Source: Gnetum montanum | Taxonomy: Eukaryota > Streptophyta > Gnetopsida > Gnetales > Gnetaceae | Direction: 5' to 3' | DNA length: 64,000 bases | NCBI GenBank assembly: GCA_015680685.1 | Contig: MNCI01024146.1 | Location: 28,257 to 92,256, forward strand | Part shown: positions 1 through 9,879 of the stretch, in pieces | Numbering within the stretch: the stretch's first letter is position 1 | Layout: every line of letters starts with the position of its first letter | The notes under the pieces: generated by a model | Told to the model about the DNA's origin: nothing | Database searches by the model: none | What the model saw: only the letters and a program-made list of their open reading frames with translations | Made by a program: the position numbers and the translations under genes

Positions 1-2455
1 CCTTGGGGGTGCACAAATTTTATTCATCAAAAATAAAGATGGTACATTAAGATTATGCATTAATTATTGGACATTGAATAAAGTGATGATTAAAAACACC
101 TATTTCTTGCCTAGGATTGATGACCTATTTGATCAACTTACTAGAGTATGTTATTTCTCAAGAATTGATTTAAAACCATGTTATTACAAAATAAGGATTA
201 AGTCAAAAGACATTAAGAAAACTACTTTTAAAACTAGGTATGGATTATATGAGTTTGTGGTGATTTCATTTTGATTAACCAATGCACCTAAAATGTTCAT
301 GGAATTTATGAATAATATCTTTTGAGAGTACCTTGATCAATTTGTTATCGTATTTATGGATGATATACTTGTTTACTCTAGGTCAAGAGAAAAACATGTT
401 AAACATTTAAAAATTATGATGAATGTCCTTAAGGAACATTAGTTAAAAGCAAAATTAAGTAAATATGTTTTCAAAGAAGAATTATTATACTTGGGTCATA
501 TAGTATTCAAGCAAGGATTATAAGTAGACTTAGCTAAAGTTCAGAATTTCTTAAGCTTAATAAGTTTTTACTGACATTTTATTAAAAATTATTCTACTCT
601 GGTAACCTCCTTAATTGACCTTTTTCAAGAAAAATGTGTGCTTAAGTTTAATGAAAAATGTAAGGAAGCTTTCCTCAAATTAAAGATGCTACTCAGAACA
701 ATGCCTATCTTAATAATTCTAGATGAAGAAATACCATTTGCAGTATCTACAAATGCCTATGGAGCGGGAATTGTTGTAGTTCTTTCACAAGAAAATAAAG
801 TGGTATGTTTTAGATGTCGTAAGTTATAGAGAGTCGAGGTAAATTACTCAACCCATTATTTAGAATTGCTAGGAATTCTTCATGCTTTGAAAGTTTAGAG
901 GTACTATCTCTCTAGAAAACAATTTGCACTAAAAACAATTCATAAAAGTCTAGAATACTTGCAAAGATAACCCATCTTGAACACTCGATAACAATAATGG
1001 GTAGAATTATTGATTAAATATGATTTTGAGATTAAATATATTATAGAAAAATAAAATGTAGTGGTTGAAATCCTTAGTTGAATGTGGAAGATGATGATCA
1101 ACATCATGATAACCCTTATGGAAGAAGAAATTATGAAATAAATAAAAGAAAATCCTTACTTCAAGAAGATCCTAACCAATATTTCTTCCAACCCTCATTA
1201 CCGACTTTTCCTAAATGGTTTATTGATTAAAGTACAAAGGGTATGTATACCAAAAGGAAATTGAAGGCTTAAGTTATTATTTAAAGTCCATCAAGTACCA
1301 TATGCTAGGCATATAGGTTATGTTAGAACTTATGTGATGGTACGCAAGTTTTATTTCTAGCTTGGAATGAAGAATGACATATCCACATACATTAAAAATC
1401 ATCCAACCGACTAGAGAATATAAGTTGAACAAAACAAACCAAGTGGATTACTCTAGCCTTTGGAAGTCCCAACCTAGAAATGGGAAGATGTTACCATGAA
1501 TTTCATTGTGGAAGTGTTAATAACCAAAAAGAAAAGACTCAATCTTGATGATAGTTGATCACTTATCAAAGATGGCTCATTTTATAACTTTGAAGTCTAC
1601 AAACAAAAAAATTTATACAAGTATTTTAGTTACATGGATGTCCAAAATCAATCACCTCGAATAGAGATCCTAAGTTCATATTCGAATTTTTGTAAACCTT
1701 CTTAAGGAACTTGGGACCCAATTAAAATTTAGCACAACATACCACCTAGAGATAGATAATCAAATAGACCTTCTAAATGAAATACTAGAAGGAATTCTAT
1801 GAAGCTACATTGAAAGTAGACCAAATACATGGAAGAATTACTTGCATCTAATCAAACTCACCTATAATAATAATTATCAAGGATCCATACATCAAACACC
1901 ATTCAAAGTTGTATATGGATGAAATTTTCATAGACCACTAAATTGGATAGATTTAACCTTAAGAATAGAGTGGAAAGAAGAAGAAATGAAAATTACAAAA
2001 AATATTATTACCAAAGTTAAACAAAATTTGCAAGTTATCCAGGTTCAAATTGGAGACCAAGTAATAGTGAGAGTAAAACCTACTAGAAGTTCTCTTAAAC
2101 TAGGAAAACATGCTAAAATGGCCCCAAGATGTTGTGAACCCTTTGACATATCAAAGAGAATTGGCAAATTGTCATATCGATTAAATATTCCAATAACTTT
2201 AAGAATTCATCCAATCTTCCATGTAATTCTGCTAAATAAATTTCAAGAAAATGACATGCCTTATGTGCTAGATTAGAATATTTTGCCCTTGAGATCCAAT
2301 GTCAACTTTAAGGTCAAACCAATTGTCATTAAGAATCATAGAACAAAGAAGCTTCGTAATAAAACCATTAGCAAAGTACTTGCCCAATGGTCAAATTGTG
2401 ATCAACAAACTTGGGAAAACAAGAAGTTTATTCTCAATACTTAGCCTCAACTTTT
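1..2455 (+). pseudogene. Chromovirus pol remnant (RT, RNase H, integrase, chromodomain)
   Basis: The Ty3-type RT core is readable from about position 50 ([10 protein letters not shown], then [15 protein letters not shown]). The catalytic box FMDDILVYS lies at 353-379 with both Asp residues kept. RNase H follows at about 640-1000 (AVSTNAYGAGIVVVLS). Integrase-type text runs from about 1250 to 1950, and a C-terminal stretch ending RIHPIFHVILLNKF lies at 1986-2245. Stops in every domain show the polyprotein is broken; the longest open piece is 96 codons. In life it would copy the element RNA to DNA and insert it. Confidence is high for family and low for exact domain edges. Confidence 0.85.
2301..2455 (+). 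pseudogene. Chromodomain at the end of chromovirus integrase
   Basis: In the frame beginning at 2301 the text KLRNKTISKVLAQW followed by TWENKKFIL matches the chromodomain core of plant chromovirus integrases, where a short basic strand leads to a W...TWE motif. Chromodomains of this class are known to guide integration to particular chromatin. The frame is open for about 50 codons and ends at a TAG after LNT. It lies after the IHPIFHV motif, which is the usual place. Confidence 0.75.
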
Positions 2456-2640
2456 TTATCATCATGATATTGAATGATAAATCACATTTAGGTAGTAAAT
2501 TATACTTTGTAATTTATAGTCTTTTGTTTATACAAATGATAATGAAGATAATATTGAATCTAAAAATGAAGAGCACAATGAGAAAGTAATTATGGAGTAG
2601 TTGGACTTAAAGGAAGTACTCAAGGATGAGTTGGATTTGT

Positions 2641-2653
2641 AAAGGGGGTAAAT
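2641..2653 (+). promoter_or_regulatory. Polypurine tract of element F
   Basis: AAAGGGGGTAAA immediately precedes the LTR start TGTAACAT. A purine run at this place primes plus-strand DNA synthesis in LTR retroelements. Confidence 0.7.
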
Positions 2654-3427
2654 TGTAACATCGCATCTCTTGTTAAGGGCAAAATTGTATTATAACCATG
2701 TAATTAACCTTTGGAAGAAGGACTGCCTTATTATAAGGAGTTACGACTATTCACAGTACCCTCAAGATGGTTTGACCTATTATATTTAAGAATAGGCTTA
2801 GAGGTTGTGCTAGCATAGAGTTGTGGAGCCAAGATTGTCAACTAACAGGAGTTGGGTGAAGCAAGACAAAAAGGGACCGATCACCCCTTAGGTTGGATAG
2901 CCTAACTATGGTGGTAGTGTTGGATTGCCTCTAAGGTTTTAAGTATCATAGGAAGATAACCCAGAGGACATTGTAGTGTACCATCCAAACATCAATAAAG
3001 TTTTTCCTTACTTTCCTTCTTACTTAATTCTTTGCCTCAACATTATTTTCCAAGTTATATGATTATATTTCATTATATTTCCACACATGTGATGGACTAA
3101 CGCAACTAACATTGTATTTTATCAATATCTTGGAACAAGATGTCACAAGAGAGATCCACGTTTTGTAACTAATAGTAATATGAATATCATGAAGATGTAA
3201 GATCATAGCTCTCTTCATAAGGATAACTACTCTTCTTAATTCTTAGCAGTTCTAAGTATCATAAGTCTTGCTGACTTGGCTACTTACAAATTTTCTTTGT
3301 GATGAACAAAGTCATATTGCATTCATTCCATAACTTGAAGCTCATTCCTTGTTCAAGTAATTCATAACATTATCTTTGGAATTCCTATATCTCCAAATTC
3401 TACCTTGCTAAGTGTTGGCACATTTCA
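2654..3427 (+). repeat. 3' LTR of element F
   Basis: The LTR starts TGTAACAT right after the polypurine tract and plausibly ends ...GGCACATTTCA, giving TG...CA ends and about 774 bp. The end is inferred from the terminal CA and from non-TE sequence starting soon after. The partner LTR is outside the window, so the right border is provisional. Confidence 0.55.
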
Positions 3428-3482
3428 GCCATTTAATAGAGCAAGCTTTTGAGAATACAATACATCTCCTCAAACTCTTGGT

Positions 3483-4500
3483 GTGTCAAAAAAATGGTTT
3501 CCATTTTCAGAAATGGCCTTTCTTCTTTTTCTGGATATATCACGGAATTCCAATAAACATTGTAGCAGGCGCCACAGCCATCATTTGCAGGAGAAATTCT
3601 TCTCGATTTTCATAATACTTTACTCAAAATTACAGCAGGATTCCATAGCAGATAAGCGCTTCTTACAAGTTCCAAGAAGCAGCCTCACCTTGTACCTTTC
3701 GTTTTCCAGTATATTTTCAGATACGCACGCAACGCCGCCGCGTCCGTTTCCTCATGATTCTTCTCCACCGAAAAATGAGAGCAGTGCCAAGAAAGAGTCT
3801 GATTCATCACAGAGCTCCACATCATCATTCCAAAACGAGGAGGAGAAGTCGAAGGTGATCAAAGAAGACCGTATTCGAGTGTTGGATGCTACCCCGTATC
3901 TCGTGCCTGTGCTAGGATGGACAGAAGAAGCAATGATAGCAGGCACCAAAGAAGTCGGTCTTTCCCTAGCAATCGTCGGGATCTTTCCTCGAAAAGAGGC
4001 TACCCTCGTCGAGCATTTTATGGATGAATATTTGAATAAGCATGTGAAAGCGGTAAATTCCTGTGCAGGGGAAGTATCCAATCTTGCCCTTAATGAACGC
4101 CTTAGTAAGATTATACGCATAGAAATGCAGATTCCCTACATTTCTAAATGGGCTCAAGCATTGAACATTCAGGCAAATCCAATAATTTTTCTACCAGCTT
4201 TAAACCGCACAGCGAGCTCTTTTAATGGATGAGATCTGGCATGCAGCTGGGGATTGGTCGTTCGATTTTGATAGGTATGTGAAACGCACTCTTTTGGGTG
4301 GAATATATGCAGCAACAGAGCTTTACATGATAACAGATTATTCTCCAGAATACAAAGATACATGGGCATTTCTGGATAATCGTATAAGAGATGCACTTGA
4401 TTGACGTAAAACAGTGCATGAGGCAGTGCAGGTGGCGGTTGTAGTGGGCGCTAGGATAGGAAATACCGTGAAATTATTTTTAGGAAGATGGTCATCGTAG
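3483..4500 (+). pseudogene. COQ9: COQ9 (ubiquinone biosynthesis protein) retrocopy-like pseudogene
   Basis: COQ9 is a mitochondrial lipid-binding protein that supports COQ7 in ubiquinone synthesis. The family core is plain here: RVLDATPYLVPVLGWTEEAM, then GLSLAIVGIFPRKEATLVE, then a PYISKWAQAL motif. After a frameshift near 4224 the tail resumes at 4225 with MDEIWHAAGD, YVKRTLLGGIYAATELYM and DTWAFLDNRIRDALD, then a TGA at 4402 and a last stop at 4498. A Ser-rich, poorly conserved N-terminus precedes the core, as in plant homologues; the original start is uncertain (ATG at 3513 is one option). Two residues appear missing before EMQIPYISKW. No intron interrupts roughly 340 codons, whereas plant COQ9 genes have several introns, so a processed retrocopy is likely. 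No poly-A tail is visible. Confidence 0.85.
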
Positions 4501-5374
4501 CTGTGTTTGTCATTTTATTTCCTCTGCCTGACCGACCCTGTATCGACTGCTTTAGCTATTTCTTTTGGTCAATCTGCACATCGAAGAAATGCTTCAAAAC
4601 GTAGATGATGAACTTGATTTCTTATGTAAGAATTTCCGGATGATGAATAAAATACAGTTATAAGCCAAAATTCAAGATGTGCATGATGAATATGCGCAGT
4701 ATGTAGCTGACGTTGGTGGGATCCTTTGAGAGAGAGGCAGAGTGGGAAGAGGCATCAAAACAGAATGAAGCTGGAGATTCACGATTCCCAAGAAAATTTC
4801 GCGAGGTGGATTCAGGGCATGTAAAATCCGCACTCGGTGCGTACATTATAATTTTTGTGCAATAGTGTCTCGAATTTCAACTTTCAACTATAACATTTAT
4901 TGTTTATTAAAATCTGCAAATTGCATCCAATCTTAATGGCGTCTGCATCCAACACCTTTTATTGATAGATGCTCCTACTCCACCATTCCTAGGGAATTGG
5001 ATGCTTCTACAGCCAGACTCTCCAAATGCTTGTATTTCTGATTTCTCTTTTCTAGCTTTGAAATTCTTTGTTTCATCTTCAATTTTTCTCTAGTATGAGT
5101 ATTTCACTGCATCTACGAGCAATGACAAAGCAGGAGATGAGCAAGGAGGTCTTGTTTGCCCAGTTTGATTTGGGTGAAGACGTTGTTGTAGCTATCGTCT
5201 AATTTTCTATGAAAAATATCCAAAAAGAAAGGTCCATATCAATTCTTTCCATATCGATGGACAACTATGGCATATATAGTGTATAGCTATTGTGTTGTTT
5301 AATTTTTAGTTGCCCAATGGTTGTTGAGGATCGCTTATGCTGCCCGTTTTACTTACCCTAACCATCTATTTATT
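4501..5374. other. Non-TE flank with unrecognised gene-like patch
   Basis: This is sequence 3' of the COQ9 copy. The stretch at about 4680-4850 is richer in GC than its surroundings and reads like decayed coding or UTR sequence, but I recognise no protein family in any frame. The remainder is AT-rich with no supported feature. Confidence 0.4.
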
Positions 5375-5446
5375 TGGGGTTGCTTGCGTGACTCTTCACT
5401 TCCCAAAGCCTGGGGTTGCTTGCATGACTCTTCACTTCCCAAAGCC
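5375..5446. repeat. Two-copy 36-bp tandem repeat
   Basis: Units at 5375-5410 and 5411-5446 start TGGGGTTGCTTGC and end CCCAAAGCC. They differ at one base (G/A), which indicates a recent local duplication in unique sequence. Confidence 0.9.
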
Positions 5447-5571
5447 TGTTTTCAGGTTACCTAGTCTAGCAGCATTCATGACATGTGAGTCCTCATTTTT
5501 TGTACATAAAAACACTGTTTTACTTACTAGTTATTTGGTTCAATCATTTTTTTCTTTGAGGTTCTTTTAAG

Positions 5572-5661
5572 ATTTTGTCAATTTTTTCATGTCTGATTAC
5601 AATTTTTTCATGTCTGATTTTGTCAATTTTTTCATGTCTGATTACAATTTGGTTCAATCAT
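5572..5661. repeat. 45-bp tandem repeat, about two copies
   Basis: ATTTTGTCAATTTTTTCATG followed by TCTGATTACAATT recurs with a 45-bp period starting at 5572 and 5617. Within each unit TTTTTTCATGTCTG may itself recur. The sequence is simple and AT-rich. Confidence 0.75.
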
Positions 5662-6649
5662 TTTTTTTTATCATTCGATTCATGTAATTTTTTGGAACTT
5701 TTCTTTTTTGTTTCGAACTTTGGTTAAATATAGCAAGATTATTTGACGTTGCAGAGTTCAATGTTAGGGCAAATACTTGAAGAAAACAAACTGGACATGT
5801 TAGCTGAAAGAGAACACAAATTCTCTTGGTTGAATATTTATTATATTTTTCATTATTTAACAATTTTGAAATAGATTTTTGTTCAGCTTCTTACCTCATC
5901 GAGACCATTGTTTAATGTTTTAGATAATTGAGTTTTAATTTTTGAAGTGTGCTTAAGTTGTTAATGCATTGATGTCTTGTCGCTCTTTGAAAACATATTA
6001 AAAAAGAAAAATTACTAAAGTGGTTTTGCATTATCGTTAAGCTTCTAGAAAACATTTCACTTTAATCAGTTAATGCCTCTAATACAACGTTTTGTTTAAG
6101 ATTGATGAACCAAATCAGAATTATGCAGACCAAACCTTACTTGCAGTCATCAGATCCCTTTTGCATGCATTAAAGGTGCTTTCACTGTTCTTCAACTTGG
6201 GCTTTATTCTTTCATTCAAAGAAGTAATTCCTTCATGATGCCATATTTCATATTTTATGAAATCCCACCCTTGTTTCAACCGTTATTAAGTACATTTGTC
6301 TATGATTTTTATTTTTATTTTCTATTCCTTATTGAAATTTTATCTTGTTATTTTTAAATTTATCACTATTTTGTATTTTTAATTTTTCCCCTGACTCTAT
6401 TATTGTTTTATATTTCCAAATTTATTGCATTGAATGACATTTTAGTGTTAAAGCTCTTGAGACATTTTTCTAAAAGCTCTTTGCTAGCACAAAAAAAAAT
6501 AAAAATAAAAAATAGATACCCTTAGTCACAGTAATTTGGGAAATTGGTAGGTATATCTATTTGTAATTTTTTTTAAAATTCATTTTAACTTTTGTGAAGA
6601 GTAGTAGTCATATCGTATTTTCTAATTTTTACCATTAATATTTACAGAG
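5662..6649. other. AT-rich sequence upstream of the hAT gene
   Basis: No reading frame with family resemblance was found. The last bases before 6655 (ATTAATATTTACAG) look like a plant 3' splice site, so earlier hAT exons may lie here unrecognised. Confidence 0.4.
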
Positions 6650-8753
6650 TCCTAAAGATGAGCTCTATTTAAGACATAGATAGCAATGAGAATGAAATAG
6701 ATAGTACTCTATTGAAGGAAAATGCATCACAAGAAGAAAATGTCTTAGATTGTAATGTGGAAATTTTGAAACCATTTGCAAAAGGTAGATTTATTTTAAA
6801 ATCTCCATTAAAACAATTTGTAACACAATTAGACATTTGTAAGAGTGGAGGAGGTGGAAGCAAAAGATGGAAGTGTCATGTATGTAGCCATGAATTCACT
6901 ACAAGTGGTACACGAATACATCATTATTTCTTTCAGACATTAGAAAATAAAACAGGAACAAGTGTTATTACATGTAAATTTCCATATCTTGATATTCAAA
7001 AAGCTATGTATGACTACTTTCAAGCAAAGACTATGATAAAGAGCATTACTGTAAGTATTTAAATAGAGGAAAGTAAGAACACACCAAAGGATGTTGTACA
7101 ACTAGCAAAAAGAAAAGAACTTAAGAAAATAGAAATAAGTTTTCAAGTTGAAGAAAAAAATAAAAGCTGATATCAGTATTGCAAAAATGTTCTATGCAAA
7201 TGGATTATCATTCAAACTTGCACGTATTCCTTCATTCAAAGAAGTAATTCGTTGTGCCATTGAAGTAAGTAATATTTTTAAATTTGAAATTATCATTTTT
7301 TATTTAAAATTATTAGTAAGACTAATATTTTTATATGGCAAGTCCATCTTATGTCCTTCCACCTGAAGATAAAATTTGAAATGATCTTCTTGATGTGAGG
7401 TATGAACTTGGCATGAAAAAGTTGGAGGATGGAAGCAATTTTGCTAGCGAAGTGGTTGTTCTATTATAATGGATGGATGGACTGATATTCATCAACGTCC
7501 ATTAATTAATATTATAATTGGTTGTCAACTTGGACCATTTTTTCTTAATGCTACAGACTGCTCCAATCATATAAAAGATACTAATTTTCAAGCCAAATTA
7601 TTAGAGACAGTAATTGCAACTATTGGTTCAAACAACATTATTTAAATTATAACAGATTCAGCTCCTATTTGTAGGCATACAGAAAAAATAATAGAAATGA
7701 TTTATCAAGATATATTTTGTACTCCTTATTGTGTTCATTCTCTAAATAATACACTTCGTGATATTGGTAAAATTGATTGGGTGAAAAAGCTTATTATAGA
7801 TGCAAGAGACATACAAATTTTCATTTGCAATCATCATTATTCAAATTCCTTGTTCAGGGAATGTAGCAAAAATAAAACTTTCAAAAAAACCTATAGAAAC
7901 AAGGTAATAGAATACAAAAATCTATATTGTGTGTTTTTAAGAAATTTGATTTATTAATGCTAAACTAATTATAAATTTTTTGAAACAGATATACTTCATA
8001 TTTCATAATGTTGGAGAGAATGAAAGAGATACAAGAATCATTACAAACAATGGTTATAACTAGTAAATGGAAGAATTGGGAGGAAGCCAATACAATTATG
8101 GAAAAGAGTGTTAGAGAAAATTTTTTATCAGATGAGTGGTAGAAACAAATGAAGTAAGAAATAATTTATTTGAAATATATTTTTTTATTTTTTATTGTTT
8201 GCATCTTTATATATTATTAAAAATAGGTATTTGTTATATTGTAGAAGGATTGTTAGCATGCTGCAACCTATTGTTGATTTCATTCATTATGCTAATACAG
8301 ATACACTTGCATTAGGAGAAATTTATGTAATTTATGAAAATATGTTAACATAAATTAAAACAAGGGTTATAGAAATGGATAGCTCTCTTGATTTTTATAA
8401 TGCTCAGTTACTTCCATTGATTCTAAAAAGATGGAATGCTACAAATACCCCATTGCATATGGTTACATATGCATTAAATATTAAGTGGTATTCTTCAAAA
8501 CATAGAGATAAAAATCCAACAAGGCCTTGTGATGATTTTGATGTAAGAACAAGTTTTTTAGAATATGTTAAACGGTTATATTTACCTTGTGAGGCTAGCT
8601 TCATTAGAAAAGAATGGCTTCAATTTACTAAAGGACATACAAAAGCATTTAAATGTGAAGATGCTATACTTGATATGGATGGAATAGCTCAAGAAGATCC
8701 AACTGGATGGTGGAGTTTGCATGGTGGAGATACTCCTAGACTTCAAACTTTAG
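6650..8753 (+). pseudogene. hAT transposase gene, 5' part (BED finger and DUF659)
   Basis: A decayed plant hAT-type transposase gene with introns. Exon sequence at 6673-7062 holds a BED-type zinc finger: WKCHVCSHEF, then two His in TRIHHYF, then a further Cys. At 7148 onward ISIAKMFYANGLSFKLARIP leads to a GTAAGT splice donor near 7266. The DUF659 catalytic region follows at about 7465-7900 (MDGWTDIHQRPLIN, then DWVKKLIIDARDIQIFI). Later exons at about 7990-8150 and 8245-8753 end in DPTGWWSLHGGDTPRLQTL. Frameshifts and stops near 7370, 7470 and 7640 break it. The gene is cut after LQTL by element A and continues at 19217. Confidence 0.8.
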
Positions 8754-9629
8754 TGATGAGTGGCTAGGTACCCCTATGTCCAACCATGCAAATCACGGGC
8801 GTTCACATGTAACTCGGTCGAATTTTGTAGACTGTAAGCACTGGACATATACTAGACTCTAACCAGTGAAACCTTGGGTTAGAATGGTTGTTGTTCTCCT
8901 AATCTTACTTGTGAGGTTCTGATTACGATGGTTAAGTGATATTAAGGCTAATGATTTTTATAGCTTTTTGCATATCTTTTGGCGGCTAATTTAAGGTATG
9001 AAAAGTAAGAAATAAACTATTATCTAATCTATAATTATCCTAGCTTATACTTTAACTATGCCTAGCACAAGTATCCAATCCCATCTTCCGAACACGTTCT
9101 GAGCATCTCTTAACACTTCTGGGTGACCAGACGTTAAGTGTCACTGGGCTTACTAAGTGTTTGATTTACGTTCAAGATGGTTATACTTATGGCCTTTATG
9201 AACTACAAATAAGCAGTAGCAATCAAGATAACAATAATAGAAACTTAAGTAATTAACAAAGCATAAACATCTTAAACTATTGAATGCATAAAATAGCTAA
9301 GTCCAAATGCTGCAAGAAATGCTTGAATAGTTTCTCTTTATTGGTGTCATGCCAATGGGCTCAGATACATCAATGCTCAAATAAAGAGTTGATCACTTTT
9401 CTTACACTTGCTGCGGGCACTTGGAAAATATTCTATCTCCTGTGAGAACAAATTGCAAGAGCTTTACTACAACTAACTAAAAGATGCCTAAATGAGACGG
9501 AAGGCCCTATTATTTATAGGCCAAGATAGGTGGCTACGTAAACGGGGCCACGTTGACGTAGGAAGGCTACGTCGACATGGCCACGTATACCTGGCCCAGT
9601 CAACGCATCGACTAAAGGACACTTCATCA
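8754..9629 (-). repeat. 3' LTR of element A
   Basis: An 876-bp LTR with ends TGATGAG...TTCATCA, aligned over its whole length with 18289-19216. Its U3 end, on the right in plus coordinates, carries hexamers GTCGAC, GTATAC and GTCAAC at 9571, 9585 and 9599, exactly 14 bp apart. A TATA box (CTATAAATA on the minus strand) lies at about 9510-9518. Confidence 0.9.
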
Positions 9630-9645
9630 TACCCCCACAACTGAG
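9630..9645 (-). promoter_or_regulatory. Polypurine tract of element A
   Basis: On the minus strand GCTCAGTTGTGGGGGTA abuts the LTR start TGATGAAG. This is the expected plus-strand primer; the same motif, CAGTTGTGGGGG or a close variant, recurs twice inside the element. Confidence 0.8.
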
Positions 9646-9879
9646 CAAAAACTTGTCCTTGAGTTACTTTACAATTTGGAAGGTATGAATTCTTATTTAC
9701 AACAAACATAACTTAAACACATACATGACACACACATGACACAACATGAATTTGACCAAGTGCCTGAGTTATAGAGGAGAAAAATTATAGAAATGGTGGT
9801 GTTTAGAGACAAAATTAAACACCTCGCTGGTCTTGGAGCCTCTACTATGTAGGATGATGCACAAAATTGCTGAAGAAGA

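Larger units (their letters stand above)
1..3427 (+). mobile_element. Element F: 5'-truncated Ty3 chromovirus
   Basis: This is the 3' part of a Ty3/gypsy element cut by the window edge. In order it shows reverse transcriptase, RNase H, integrase, a C-terminal chromodomain, a polypurine tract and one 3' LTR. That order and the chromodomain place it in the chromovirus branch, probably Tekay/Del-like. Many in-frame stops show it is dead. The 5' LTR and gag lie outside the window, so no target-site duplication can be checked. Confidence 0.85.
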
